Shown: piece after piece, positions 41,714 through 50,478 of the stretch
How positions within the stretch are numbered: position 1 is the stretch's first letter
Layout of the letters: every line of letters begins with the position of its first letter
Origin: Lentimicrobium sp. L6
Lineage (GTDB): Bacteria; Bacteroidota; Bacteroidia; Bacteroidales; UBA12170
Reading direction: 5' to 3'
DNA: 50,751 nt
NCBI RefSeq assembly: GCF_013166655.1
Contig: NZ_JABKCA010000038.1
Coordinates: 1 to 50,751 of the forward strand
Made by a program: the position numbers and the translations under genes
The notes under the pieces: model-generated
Seen by the model: only the letters and a program-made list of their open reading frames with translations
Databases searched by the model: none
What the model was told of the DNA's origin: nothing

Positions 41714-43663
41714 CTTTTTCCCTATGCATACCAAACGTTTATTACCGCGAAGATAAATTCTTCCATCCATAAAAGCTGGGCTGGTCATGCCATCTTCTCC
41801 TAAAGGATTGGAGGCAATAGATACAAATTCTTTTCCTGCTTTAAACACATGAACAATTCCGCCCATATCCATTAAGTAAATATTTCCATCGGAATAAATG
41901 GGTGAACCATAAAAACCATTATCAAATTCGTTTTCCCAGTATTTTTCTCCGCTATTTGCATCGTAGCAAGCTACTACTCCATAGCTGGTGGCTAAATACA
42001 TCAACCCATCTTTTACAATTGGGCTTGGTACATCGGAGAGCAATTCATCATCTTCCCAAAGGATTTCTGCTGTTTCACCCAATTTGATGGCTACTAATTT
42101 GGCATATTCATTCACTCCAAAAACTAGTCCATCGCCATAGGCAACTGAAGGACCAACCTCTCCAAAAATGCAATCCACTTGCCAATTCTCTACTCCTGTT
42201 TTTGGATGATAGGAGGCGATGATTGGGTCGGCAGCTAGGATAACTTCCATCTCATTTCCGGTATTGACAAGAACCGGAGAAGCCCATGATACTTTTACTT
42301 TTCTAGGTGTTAAATAGATTTGTTCTCCTGTGAATATGTTCAAACCCATCAGTTTGGGATTTTTCTTAATGTCATATTGGACTATTAGAACCTCCTCATG
42401 AACTACTAAAGATGAGGAATGACCATAGTGGTTATTGGTAGCGCCGAGGTTCTTATCCCATAGTTTATTTCCTGATAAATCTAAGGCTACTAAATCTCCA
42501 TTTCCAAAGAGGGCAAAAACCTGAATTCCATTGGTAGTAAGACTAGGAGCTGCCAATCCTGTATCATCAGTTACTTTGGGTGATTTTTCTGGTGAGCCTG
42601 GGACAGCACTTACATCGTAAGTCCAAATGATTTCCCCAGTATTTCTATCGATGCAATAAACTTCTCGTTTATTAGCATCCGCTCCACTTAAAAATAGTTT
42701 ATCACCCCAAATTATTGGAGAATTATAACCATGAATGGGGATTTCTATTTTCCAGAGGATGTTATCTCCTGTGCTGGCATCCCAAGTGGTAGGAATGTTT
42801 TTATGGAAATCGATTCCATTGCTTCCAAATCCTCTGAATGCATTATAATTGGCTTTGAGTTCTGCTTCTGTTGGAAAACTTGGCGTGTTTGAGTTTTCCT
42901 CTTTCACTACTTTATCTTCTTCTACAATGGGCTCTGCTTTTACTTGTTCTTCTTGCTGTACTGATTCTTCTTTTTCAAGTTCTTTCTTCGGTGTTTTTTC
43001 TATTATCTTTTCTTCTATTTGTTCAGGTTTAGGCTCCTCTTGTTTTTCTTCAACTATTGCAGGAATTTCCTCTGGAGGAGTCTGGATAGGTTCATTCGGA
43101 TTTTCAATAATGGTTTCTTGAGAAGCTGGAGTGATTTGAGCTTCCGGAGTGGACTCAACTTCCGTTTTCTGAGCAATAGCATAGTTTAAATTCTCACCCA
43201 AATCTTTATGGTTTAAAAAAGCGAATGCTAAGGCTATTACCACAATAGTTCCTCCAGCAATACTCACCCACAGTCTGGTTTTCTTTTGGCTCGCAAATCC
43301 CTCTTCTCTTTCTGTAAAATCGACTTCTTTTCCTTTATTGGTCAGCTGCATTTGCTTGGAAATCACCAAAAGGATGATACTCATCAACAATAAATATCCA
43401 CCAGTTCGAACCTGCCACTGCTTGGTAAAATAGGCCTTGCGAGATAGCAGGTCTAAAGCTCGAATCTGATCGCGTAATTGTGCATCATCGGGGTTTTCAT
43501 TGAGTCGCTGTACCAAACCTAAAATGAGCTCCGACTCCACCGGATCCATGGTTTTGTATTGCGCATAGTTAGCGATTAACAACACGGATATGAGCAGGGC
43601 GAATGCTATGCTTATTCTTGCTATGGTTTCCCAGGTTTTTATGTTATTATTTCTTGTCTTCAT
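41711..43663 (-). CDS. membrane-anchored PQQ-type beta-propeller protein
   Basis: A 650-residue protein with three hydrophobic helices in the first 150 residues (about 15-33, 83-100, 129-148). Then comes a long Pro/Glu/Lys-rich linker (about 170-270) that could reach across the periplasm, followed by a PQQ-type propeller of about 350 residues (VYCIDRNTGEIIWTYDV, VACYDANSGEKYWENEF, VAIKLGETAEILWEDD). It has no heme motif. It lies on the same strand downstream of the NapGH-like cluster but is separated from it by the four-helix-bundle gene and repeats, so operon membership is uncertain. The resemblance to the 462-residue propeller suggests related roles. Confidence 0.85.
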   Translation of the reverse strand: MKTRNNNIKTWETIARISIAFALLISVLLIANYAQYKTMDPVESELILGLVQRLNENPDDAQLRDQIRALDLLSRKAYFTKQWQVRTGGYLLLMSIILLVISKQMQLTNKGKEVDFTEREEGFASQKKTRLWVSIAGGTIVVIALAFAFLNHKDLGENLNYAIAQKTEVESTPEAQITPASQETIIENPNEPIQTPPEEIPAIVEEKQEEPKPEQIEEKIIEKTPKKELEKEESVQQEEQVKAEPIVEEDKVVKEENSNTPSFPTEAELKANYNAFRGFGSNGIDFHKNIPTTWDASTGDNILWKIEIPIHGYNSPIIWGDKLFLSGADANKREVYCIDRNTGEIIWTYDVSAVPGSPEKSPKVTDDTGLAAPSLTTNGIQVFALFGNGDLVALDLSGNKLWDKNLGATNNHYGHSSSLVVHEEVLIVQYDIKKNPKLMGLNIFTGEQIYLTPRKVKVSWASPVLVNTGNEMEVILAADPIIASYHPKTGVENWQVDCIFGEVGPSVAYGDGLVFGVNEYAKLVAIKLGETAEILWEDDELLSDVPSPIVKDGLMYLATSYGVVACYDANSGEKYWENEFDNGFYGSPIYSDGNIYLMDMGGIVHVFKAGKEFVSIASNPLGEDGMTSPAFMDGRIYLRGNKRLVCIGKK

Positions 43664-43686
43664 TTTTTATTTGAAAGAGTTTTTAG

Positions 43687-43857
43687 TTAACAGTTAATAA
43701 CTAATAGTTAACAGTTTAGTATTCACTGGATTCATACAACTATTTCTTGTTCTTGTTTTTCTTTTTCATTTTATAAAAGTGAAAAACTAATAGTGAATAG
43801 GTAACAGTGTTTACCCTCCTGAAGTTCTTCCCTCTATTTCTTATTTTTCTTTTTCAT
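43687..43857. repeat. partial 3'-end duplication and AACAGTTAA repeats
   Basis: The bases 43740-43769 on the minus strand read as a second copy of the end of the four-helix-bundle gene (MKKKNKNKK and stop, against MKKKNKK and stop at 43834-43857). Around it are near-repeats of GTTAACAGTTAATAACTA (43687-43716) and CTATTCACTATTAG-type words; similar words recur at 44355-44385. Confidence 0.6.
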
Positions 43858-44193
43858 TGTATTTATTGTTGATATCAACATTCTCAATAATTCTTTTGCG
43901 TTATGAACTTGCTTTTTATATTCTTCTTTACCTAAATAATCTGTATCCTTCAGTAAATCTAACCAATAAATAGTTTCGTTAGCTTCTTTCAAAGATATGC
44001 TCATTTTATGAACAAAATCAGCATCACTTTGTGCAAACTCTGCCTCTCGAATATTAGCTCCAATACTAGTTCCACTTCTTATAATTTGCTTCGTTAATAT
44101 GTATTCTTTCTTTTCTTGCTGAAGCTTCTTCACTAATAAAACAATCTCTACAGCAAACAAATAACTCTTTTTTCTTAAAATCGATTCAGTCAT
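43834..44193 (-). CDS. four helix bundle protein (S23/IVP-like)
   Basis: A 119-residue protein of the four-helix-bundle family first seen in 23S rRNA intervening sequences. Hallmarks are SGTSIGANIREAEFAQSDADFVHKMSISLKEANETIYWLDLL. Many Bacteroidota carry scattered copies within repeat-rich gaps; the function is unknown. The C-terminus is a Lys-rich tail. It is isolated by repeat-bearing gaps on both sides and seems to have been inserted between the NapH-like gene and the 650-residue propeller gene. Confidence 0.9.
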   Translation of the reverse strand: MTESILRKKSYLFAVEIVLLVKKLQQEKKEYILTKQIIRSGTSIGANIREAEFAQSDADFVHKMSISLKEANETIYWLDLLKDTDYLGKEEYKKQVHNAKELLRMLISTINTMKKKNKK

Positions 44194-44384
44194 GACATTA
44201 TATTTAAGGCGTTTATAATTTTATCATTTCTAATATTTCAATTAAGCACAAACTAATATTCCTCAATTCCAAACAACTATTAACTTATAAATAAACTTCC
44301 TTACCAACCAGAAAGGAACATTCAAAACATGTATAAAACCTCCCAAGCTATCCCAACTGTTAGTTTTTCACTATTAACTGTTCC

Positions 44385-45968
44385 CTAATTTTCCACAGGA
44401 CAATAATCCATACACCTAGCACAACTTAAACATTCTCCTTTATTAGGCTCGTAATCTTCTCTATATCTAAATAAACTCAAACCTGCCAAGGTAAAACCGA
44501 ATACCAATCCTAGGAATCCTCCTAACCATATCCCACCTATATAAAACTGTTTTAATATAATATCTGCTTCAGCATATAGTTCTTCAGCAGCTTGCCCCGA
44601 CCTTCTATATGCATCTATTTCTAATGTTTCTTTTTTACTGCTGTTCTCATCAAATCCTCCATTTTCATTGATGATAAAAATCTCCTCCGCTAATTTCATT
44701 TTGGGATGAACCATAGCTAAATTCTCATGAAATTGTGCTCCTGTCCATGCTCCCAAAATGGCTAAAGCTGGAATAATCATAGCTAGAGACACAAACCTTC
44801 TCACACTTTTCTTTTTGGGTTCTTTTGGCACTGAGACTTCTGGAATTTCTATGGCTCCAAAAGGACAGGAATTTTCACAAAGCTTACATTGAATACACTC
44901 ACTTGGTGTGATGGTCATGTGATATTTTGAGAAACGACTCATCCAATTTAGTAAGACTCCATAAGGACAGAAAAACCGACAATAGGGCCTGGCAATAAAG
45001 ATACTGGTGAGTAAAAACAATCCTCCAAGAACAATCATGGTGAATTCTGCATTGATTCTATAAATACCCACAAATGGATCGTAGCGACAAATCACAAAAT
45101 CGGTGGCTGTAGCGGCATACAAAACGGCCAATCCTAAATAGATAAAAGGAATTAAACCCAACAATTTTTGTAGCCAAGGTTTGAGCTGCAAAGGCTTCCA
45201 AGCAAATATATCTTGAATGGCACCCAATGGGCAAACTCCTGCACAGAAAGTCCGGCCAAAGAAAAGAGCATAAATAAGTGGTATCAGAAAAAAGGCCAAT
45301 ACAGTAAGTGGGATTTTATAGCCAGGATTAAATAAGGCAAGTGCAATATTTTGTAAGGAGCCCACTGAGCAGACACAGCCTTCTCGATAAAAACCAAAAT
45401 AGAGGATGCTAAATAGGGACATCCAGAACACGCCTTTTCGAGATCTCTTTTTCAAAACCAACCAGGTGATTAAACTCATTGCCACCAGCAATACAAATAC
45501 ATCGAAGTATTCCATAAAGTCGGAACGAGGTAAGGTGAGTTGATGAGCTTCTTGCTCGAAGCCTGACTCGAACTCTGGTTTTGGGAACCTTTGGGCTGAA
45601 GCATTGAAGGAAAAGATGGATAAGAATAAGACTAGGAGAAGTGGTATTAATCTTGGTTTTAAATTTTTAGAAAAGCTAAAAACACGAGAGAATAGCCTTG
45701 TGATATACAAGAGGCTCGCGCGGAAATGTTTTCCGTGCAAACTTAAGGAAGTATTGAGAGTATTTTTATCGCACGGATTACAAATCCGCGCTAGCTTGGG
45801 TGCTAGCTTATTTTCTCTAATATATTTTTCAAAGAATCTTTGCCCCGACCCTAAAGGGAGGATTCTTTGAAAAAACTGTCTAAAGTCTAAGGAAGTTGTG
45901 TATTCTTTTTTGCTCCCTTTAGGGAAGGGGCAATCAAAAAAGTTAATATCCCAGTTAACCTTAAACAT
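44385..45968 (-). CDS. NapH/NosR-like membrane polyferredoxin
   Basis: Membrane iron-sulfur protein, probably a quinol-linked electron carrier. The conserved part begins at a signal-like helix (RLIPLLLVLFLSIFSFNASAQ). It has several further membrane helices, CVCSVG, two C-x3-CP motifs (FCAGVCPLGAIQD, YCRFFCPYGVLL), a ferredoxin motif CIQCKLCENSCPFGA and a C-terminal CLSCARCMDYCP. The 5' end is abnormal. The only ATG in frame near the upstream gene is at 45968 (ATGTTTAA overlap with the ferredoxin stop), and from there about 90 codons run through palindromic repeats before homology starts near 45690. Either the protein has a repeat-encoded N-terminus or it starts at a rare codon (TTG at about 45711). 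Confidence 0.85.
   Translation of the reverse strand: MFKVNWDINFFDCPFPKGSKKEYTTSLDFRQFFQRILPLGSGQRFFEKYIRENKLAPKLARICNPCDKNTLNTSLSLHGKHFRASLLYITRLFSRVFSFSKNLKPRLIPLLLVLFLSIFSFNASAQRFPKPEFESGFEQEAHQLTLPRSDFMEYFDVFVLLVAMSLITWLVLKKRSRKGVFWMSLFSILYFGFYREGCVCSVGSLQNIALALFNPGYKIPLTVLAFFLIPLIYALFFGRTFCAGVCPLGAIQDIFAWKPLQLKPWLQKLLGLIPFIYLGLAVLYAATATDFVICRYDPFVGIYRINAEFTMIVLGGLFLLTSIFIARPYCRFFCPYGVLLNWMSRFSKYHMTITPSECIQCKLCENSCPFGAIEIPEVSVPKEPKKKSVRRFVSLAMIIPALAILGAWTGAQFHENLAMVHPKMKLAEEIFIINENGGFDENSSKKETLEIDAYRRSGQAAEELYAEADIILKQFYIGGIWLGGFLGLVFGFTLAGLSLFRYREDYEPNKGECLSCARCMDYCPVEN
45718..45880. repeat. cluster of palindromic repeats inside the NapH-like 5' end
   Basis: Contains GCGCGGAAA/TTTCCGTGC at 45718-45738, the word GCACGGATTACAAATCCGCG at 45771-45790 (also found at 38332-38356 and 38447-38470), and a 14-base perfect inverted repeat TTTTTCAAAGAATC/GATTCTTTGAAAAA (45825-45838 with 45861-45874). 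Confidence 0.75.
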
Positions 45969-46542
45969 CTTCACCTCCGCTAAAACCTTTGGAAATATTC
46001 TTTTTACTGCTGGGCACTCGCTCAAAAGCGTCGGCAGGGCAATTGGTGGCAATGGCACATTGATTGCAATTCACACAAATATCGTGGCTTACTTGTAATT
46101 GTAAGGAGCCATTTCCGAAGGCATCGCAGCCTGCTACACATTTTCCACAGCCAATACAGAGTTCGTCAATGATTTCGTATTGAAAAAATGGATCTTCTAC
46201 AAAGTTTCGCTTGATGGCTCCTGTTGGACATAATTGATTTTCGGCGCCGGTATGTAATTGTTTAGCTTCGGGACGGAAATAGCCACCGCATAAATCGCAG
46301 TAGCCACACATATCGAAAACATGAAGACATTTTACTGCTGATGGAGTAACCACACAATGGGTAGCACAACGGCCACATTGTACACATTTGGCCGGATCGA
46401 GCTGCCAAAGCATATCCTCAGAGGAAGCATCTTTGGCTAAAAAGATTCCCAAACCTCCTAGCGACAATGCAGCTGTGAGCCGAAATCCCTTTTGTAGGAA
46501 ATCTCGCCTACTCAAATCCTTATTTTTCTCGTCCTTACTCAT
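45961..46542 (-). CDS. NapG-like Tat-exported ferredoxin
   Basis: A 193-residue iron-sulfur protein with a twin-arginine signal (SRRDFLQKGFRLTAALSLGGLG). Four Cys clusters follow: CVQCGRCATHC, CGYCDLCGG...LCPTGA, CIGCGKCVAGC and CVNCNQCAIATNCP, as in NapG/MauM-type proteins with four [4Fe-4S] centres. It should pass electrons in the periplasm between the NapH-like membrane protein downstream and unknown partners. Its start overlaps the small Tat protein by 8 bases and its stop overlaps an ATG of the NapH-like frame, so the genes are coupled. Confidence 0.92.
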   Translation of the reverse strand: MSKDEKNKDLSRRDFLQKGFRLTAALSLGGLGIFLAKDASSEDMLWQLDPAKCVQCGRCATHCVVTPSAVKCLHVFDMCGYCDLCGGYFRPEAKQLHTGAENQLCPTGAIKRNFVEDPFFQYEIIDELCIGCGKCVAGCDAFGNGSLQLQVSHDICVNCNQCAIATNCPADAFERVPSSKKNISKGFSGGEDV

Positions 46543-46738
46543 TTACTCTCTTTTCTTGAAATTCTCGTGCTTCTGGCAAACTACAATTGTCTTGCTTTTT
46601 GCAATTTCTACACACAAAACTAAAATCGCAGACCTCCTCCGTTTTCCTTCCGAATAGTAAATAACCACTCAATACTGCCAATGATAAAAGGCTAGTGGTT
46701 CTAAATATTTTTCTGATAAAATCTCTTCTGTTATACAT
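46535..46738 (-). CDS. small Tat-signal Cys protein
   Basis: A 67-residue protein with a twin-arginine signal (NRRDFIRKIFRTTSLLSLAVLSGYLLFG). Only about 35 residues follow, with four Cys in the pattern C-x5-C-x2-C-x5-C (VCDFSFVCRNCKKQDNC). The Cys could hold a metal or iron-sulfur centre, or the protein may be a Tat co-export partner for the ferredoxin. No named family is recognised. It is embedded between the NHL propeller gene (2-base gap) and the NapG-like gene (8-base overlap), so it is surely part of this operon. Confidence 0.78.
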   Translation of the reverse strand: MYNRRDFIRKIFRTTSLLSLAVLSGYLLFGRKTEEVCDFSFVCRNCKKQDNCSLPEAREFQEKRVNE

Positions 46739-46740
46739 GG

Positions 46741-47712
46741 CTACTCCTCCAATTTTGTAAAGATTCTTATCTGTTTTCTTTTAGGATCGATGGCCAATAT
46801 TCTATCCTTTGAATCCACCGCCAAATCAATTCCTTTAGTTCCTAAATCAAACGACTTAGGAGGAGCTACCACAGAAAGAAACTCTCCGGTTGGGCTTGTG
46901 ATTTTTATTCTTTCTATGCCCTTTTCACTAGTCACGAAAGAACCATTTGAGAGGATAGCAATATGAGAAGGGTTACAACATCCGCTAAATCCATCTACTC
47001 CCATGGAAGACTTTTTCCAAGAAGATATCAAACGACCATCTTCCTGATAAGACTCCAATTGATGTCGGCCTGAATTTACCGCCCAAAGCTCTCCATCCCT
47101 ACCTAAGGCCACATCAAAATAAGGACTTGGAATCACAAAACCATCAATACCTTGACTGGGGTCTTTTCTTCCTATTTCATTTTGAAACTCCCCATTCAAA
47201 TCATATCGGAAAATTATTTTGTTTCCAGCATCCGCCAGATAAATATTTTGTTCATTCACTGCCAAACTGGTGAGGATGGCATTTTCAGCATGTATTTTCC
47301 AAGTATCAATCAATTCTAGGCTTAAAGTGTATATCTGAATCTCTTTTCTGCTTCCCAAATATAATTTCCCTTGTTCAGAAATGGCCATACAAAAAGCATC
47401 AAAACCAGTTTCTATTTCATGGAGAAACTGACCAGATTTATCATATTTGATTAATTTATCAGCTCCACTTACATAGATATAATCGTCTTTATCTATAGCA
47501 ATAGCGCGTAATGCTTCTATTTGGGTGAAGATTTGCTGAATTTCCTTATGGGAAATATCTTGGGGTTTGACATCTTTAAAAGTATCTAAATTATACTCAT
47601 AAGGATTTTCGTTTGGCTTCTCGAAAACGCCAAAGAAATCCATAGCCATAAAACCAGTAATGGCTAATAATAGCACAATTGCAATGGGTATGATGATTTT
47701 ATTTCCTTTCAT
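46741..47712 (-). CDS. membrane-anchored NHL-repeat beta-propeller
   Basis: A 323-residue protein (start at 47712, MKGNKIIIPIAIVLLLAITGFMAMDF) with one N-terminal membrane anchor and a six-bladed NHL-type propeller: IAIDKDDYIYVSGADKLIKYDKSGQFL, LYLGSRKEIQIY, IYLADAGNKIIFRYDLNGEF, LWAVNSGRHQLESY, DSKDRILAIDPKRKQIRIF. A Cys pair occurs in GFSGCCNPSH. The role is likely structural or ligand binding near the ferredoxins. It follows the 462-residue propeller gene by 7 bases and precedes the small Tat protein by 2 bases. Confidence 0.87.
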   Translation of the reverse strand: MKGNKIIIPIAIVLLLAITGFMAMDFFGVFEKPNENPYEYNLDTFKDVKPQDISHKEIQQIFTQIEALRAIAIDKDDYIYVSGADKLIKYDKSGQFLHEIETGFDAFCMAISEQGKLYLGSRKEIQIYTLSLELIDTWKIHAENAILTSLAVNEQNIYLADAGNKIIFRYDLNGEFQNEIGRKDPSQGIDGFVIPSPYFDVALGRDGELWAVNSGRHQLESYQEDGRLISSWKKSSMGVDGFSGCCNPSHIAILSNGSFVTSEKGIERIKITSPTGEFLSVVAPPKSFDLGTKGIDLAVDSKDRILAIDPKRKQIRIFTKLEE

Positions 47713-47719
47713 AATATCC

Positions 47720-49108
47720 TTATCTTTTTTCAATATCAATGCATACTAATGTTTTAGAGTCGCGCATCAGCAATCGACCATCGGCAATAGCAATAGGTCC
47801 CCAAGCATCGTGACCATCTAGTATTTTATGCTTATCTAAAAGTACGAATTTTTTGGTAGAAGCTTTAGCTATGGATAAGGTTCCTTCATCTTTAAGAATG
47901 AAGAATTTTCCATCAGCAATCACATAAGGCCCGAGCCCGTAGCGCTCCTCTTTCCCACTTGTCCACAGAATATTCATGGCATCATCAGCCTGGCAACAGA
48001 CAAATTGATTTCTTTTGCTTCCGGCATCTTTGGGTAAAATGGTGAAGATATGGTCTTGAAAATATATGGCTGTTTGCTGTTCCGAAGCCATCCCCTGTTT
48101 GGGTTTGAATTCTTGTAATAGCTCTACTTTATAATTTCCTGCTGATTCTTTCACTTGAAACAATACAGAACCTGCACCATAACCTGCGGTCATAAATATT
48201 TTTCCATCTTTCAAAATCAGAGGAGAAGGTGCTACTACATTAGGTGCAAAATCTTTCATTTCCCAGAGCAGCTCTCCAGCATTATCGCCTTTGGCAGCCA
48301 CTCCACAAATACCACCCACCGCAGCATAAACCAACATTTCTTGGCCATTGAGTGCCATGGGCATCACCGAGGAGTGAGACATTTTCCAATGATTTGGATT
48401 TGGAGTTTTCCAGAGGATGTCTCCGGTTTTACAATCCACGCCCATAAGCAAACTATTTCCTCCGGGAGCTATTATCGCCACATTATCTATAATCAAAGGA
48501 CATTGACCGGTGTACCAAAATGGAATTTCTGCTTGGTAATCTTTCACCAAATCTAAACCCCAAATCAATTCACCGGTTTTTCTATCGCAGCACATCACTT
48601 GGGCTTTTGGACCTAAACTGACAATATAATCTTCATTTACAGCTGGAATGGTTCTTGAAATCCCATGATTCCTTTTAATATGGACTTTATAGCTTCTTCG
48701 CCAAAGCTCTTCTCCAGTTTCGAGAGAAAAGCAGCGCAGGGCATCGGCTTTTTCATCCTCCATATAATCGAGGATATAGGCTTCACCATTGTAGATGGCA
48801 GGAGCAGCATGGCCTTCTCCCAATTCCTTAGTCCATAAAATATTAGGACCAGATTCAGGAAATTTATCGATAAGAGGAATAGTTCCAGAGTAAATATTAT
48901 CTCTTTGCCCTCCTCTAAATTCTGTCCATTTTCCTTGCAGTTGACTAGAGGATTCAGCAAAACGAATAAAATCGGCTCCAATCTTCACTTTCTCTCCACT
49001 TCCAGAAATGCTATCAGGACGATTATCCATACCTGGCACACTCATTTCAAAATCCTTTACTGGATTATAAAATAGCCAAAATGCCAATAGCATCAGCGCT
49101 ATCAGCAC
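47720..49108 (-). CDS. membrane-anchored PQQ-type beta-propeller, first gene of the NapGH-like operon
   Basis: A propeller protein of about 460 residues with an N-terminal membrane helix (VLIALMLLAFWLFYNP). The body has PQQ-type repeats: LRCFSLETGEELWRRSYKV, VMCCDRKTGELIWGLDLVK, GVDCKTGDILWKTPNPNHWK, LLWEMKDFAP. The start is uncertain. GTG at 49108 is used here; the first ATG is 49093; the frame stays open upstream without an ATG to about 49195, and IKNQQTYLILSS may belong to the real N-terminus. Heme and dehydrogenase motifs were not seen. It heads a run of five tightly spaced genes. Confidence 0.87.
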   Translation of the reverse strand: MLIALMLLAFWLFYNPVKDFEMSVPGMDNRPDSISGSGEKVKIGADFIRFAESSSQLQGKWTEFRGGQRDNIYSGTIPLIDKFPESGPNILWTKELGEGHAAPAIYNGEAYILDYMEDEKADALRCFSLETGEELWRRSYKVHIKRNHGISRTIPAVNEDYIVSLGPKAQVMCCDRKTGELIWGLDLVKDYQAEIPFWYTGQCPLIIDNVAIIAPGGNSLLMGVDCKTGDILWKTPNPNHWKMSHSSVMPMALNGQEMLVYAAVGGICGVAAKGDNAGELLWEMKDFAPNVVAPSPLILKDGKIFMTAGYGAGSVLFQVKESAGNYKVELLQEFKPKQGMASEQQTAIYFQDHIFTILPKDAGSKRNQFVCCQADDAMNILWTSGKEERYGLGPYVIADGKFFILKDEGTLSIAKASTKKFVLLDKHKILDGHDAWGPIAIADGRLLMRDSKTLVCIDIEKR

Positions 49109-49390
49109 AGAGCTTAGGATTAGATATGTTTGTTGGTTCTTGATATGTATTAGTTTTTGTGAGTAGGAATAGTTTTGCAGGGTAAAAATACAAAACTATA
49201 TGAAGTTGGGCCTTAATGATAAATGGTTTGGGGCTTATTTTTACTTTGTATAAAGAAAAGGGGATTTAAGAAAACAGATGAAAATTATGCTGTTATCATG
49301 TCTAGTATTATGATTTTTTTTAGCTTTGAGTTTTATAAGATTTACTTCATGAAGTACCAAGCTATTTTATATCCATTATTCCAAATTAAC

Positions 49391-50191
49391 ATGAAAAACA
49401 AAACATCAGCCTTGCTAATATTTATATTATTGATTAGTTTCAATTCAACTGTTAAATCTCAAAACTATTCAGATTGGGTTTTGATTGAAAAAGATGATAC
49501 AATCGCATGTAAGATTACCCTAATTAATGAATACAATGTCTTCTATGAATTCAAGGATGGCAAAAAGGTAAAAAACAAAATCTCCTCCAAATTAGATCTT
49601 ATTGATTATCTATCTAACACACAAGAAAAAATTGAAATACATCAAAATATAGATTCAATACTATTTTATGGTTATGATTTTTCTAATTTCAAAATAATCG
49701 ATGAAAAAAGAACAAAACAAGACATCGTTAGCTTTATAATGATTTGGACAGAACAGATGGAACTTTCGCTAAAACCTGAAGATGTGCAAAGCTGGATGAA
49801 TATTGGTAGTTTTAATTACAATCTTGATTATATCAACAATTCAAACCTTAATTTGAACTCTAGACGTTTAGTAACAAAAAAGGTATATTCAATACATCCT
49901 GACTCCATCCAATCAATAATAAACAAATACCCAACAAATAACAGTAACTCTCTTGGATTCACTATTATATATGAATATTTTTCAAATTATCACAAAACAA
50001 TTTCCGCATATTATGTGTTTTTTGATACACGATCAAAAAAGATACTCCAAATTGATCAATACAAATCAAAATCAAATTACAGCTATAATAGAGTGAAAGA
50101 ATGGGGGTTTGCCATGTTTGAGGGATTTAAAAGCTATTCTAGACAATTAAAGTTCAACGAGGAAATCAAAAGATATCAAGACAATAAATAA
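49391..50191 (+). CDS. hypothetical exported protein
   Basis: A 266-residue protein with a signal peptide (MKNKTSALLIFILLISFNSTVKSQ) that starts at the ATG at 49391. The longer upstream frame has no supporting features. The mature part is Asn/Ser/Tyr-rich and mostly beta (SDWVLIEKDDTIACKITLINEYNVFYEFKDGKK), like small periplasmic proteins of Bacteroidota. No family was recognised. The dispersed palindrome copy C follows 7 bases after its stop. Confidence 0.65.
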   Translation: MKNKTSALLIFILLISFNSTVKSQNYSDWVLIEKDDTIACKITLINEYNVFYEFKDGKKVKNKISSKLDLIDYLSNTQEKIEIHQNIDSILFYGYDFSNFKIIDEKRTKQDIVSFIMIWTEQMELSLKPEDVQSWMNIGSFNYNLDYINNSNLNLNSRRLVTKKVYSIHPDSIQSIINKYPTNNSNSLGFTIIYEYFSNYHKTISAYYVFFDTRSKKILQIDQYKSKSNYSYNRVKEWGFAMFEGFKSYSRQLKFNEEIKRYQDNK

Positions 50192-50197
50192 AGGAAA

Positions 50198-50239
50198 CAA
50201 GGACGCTATCCCTTCATTCTTCAGGGCTATCATCCTTTA
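50198..50239. repeat. dispersed gene-end palindrome, copy C
   Basis: The arms CAAGGACGCTATCCCT and AGGGCTATCATCCTTTA match copies A and B, here just downstream of a plus-strand gene. The rest of the gap up to 50478 shows nothing recognisable. Confidence 0.65.
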
Positions 50240-50478
50240 GTTAGGACTAAATAGATTACTGCAAAATCTTTCACCTATTCTTGTATACGAAGTTGATATT
50301 AACTAAGAACCAGACAAGCATCCACAAAATTCAAAAAAGATTAATCATCACTCTCAAAAACCAAATCTTCGGAATAAATCATAGCCCTCTTAGTAACTTT
50401 TACTGAATACTATGGTTAATTTTATTTCAAGGATGATAAAGGAAAATAATTATTTAATTTTAAATTATAAATACAGTT

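Noticed and set aside
41609-41803. Plus-strand open frame over the gene-end palindrome
   Set aside because: It overlaps the end of the propeller gene antisense and is made of repeat sequence.
45604-45870. Plus-strand open frame near the NapH-like start
   Set aside because: It is composed largely of repeat sequence and the reverse of the signal-helix region; no domain is visible.
49223-49390. N-terminal extension of the exported unknown protein
   Set aside because: The signal peptide begins at 49391; the upstream codons are AT-rich, without features and lack a plausible start context.
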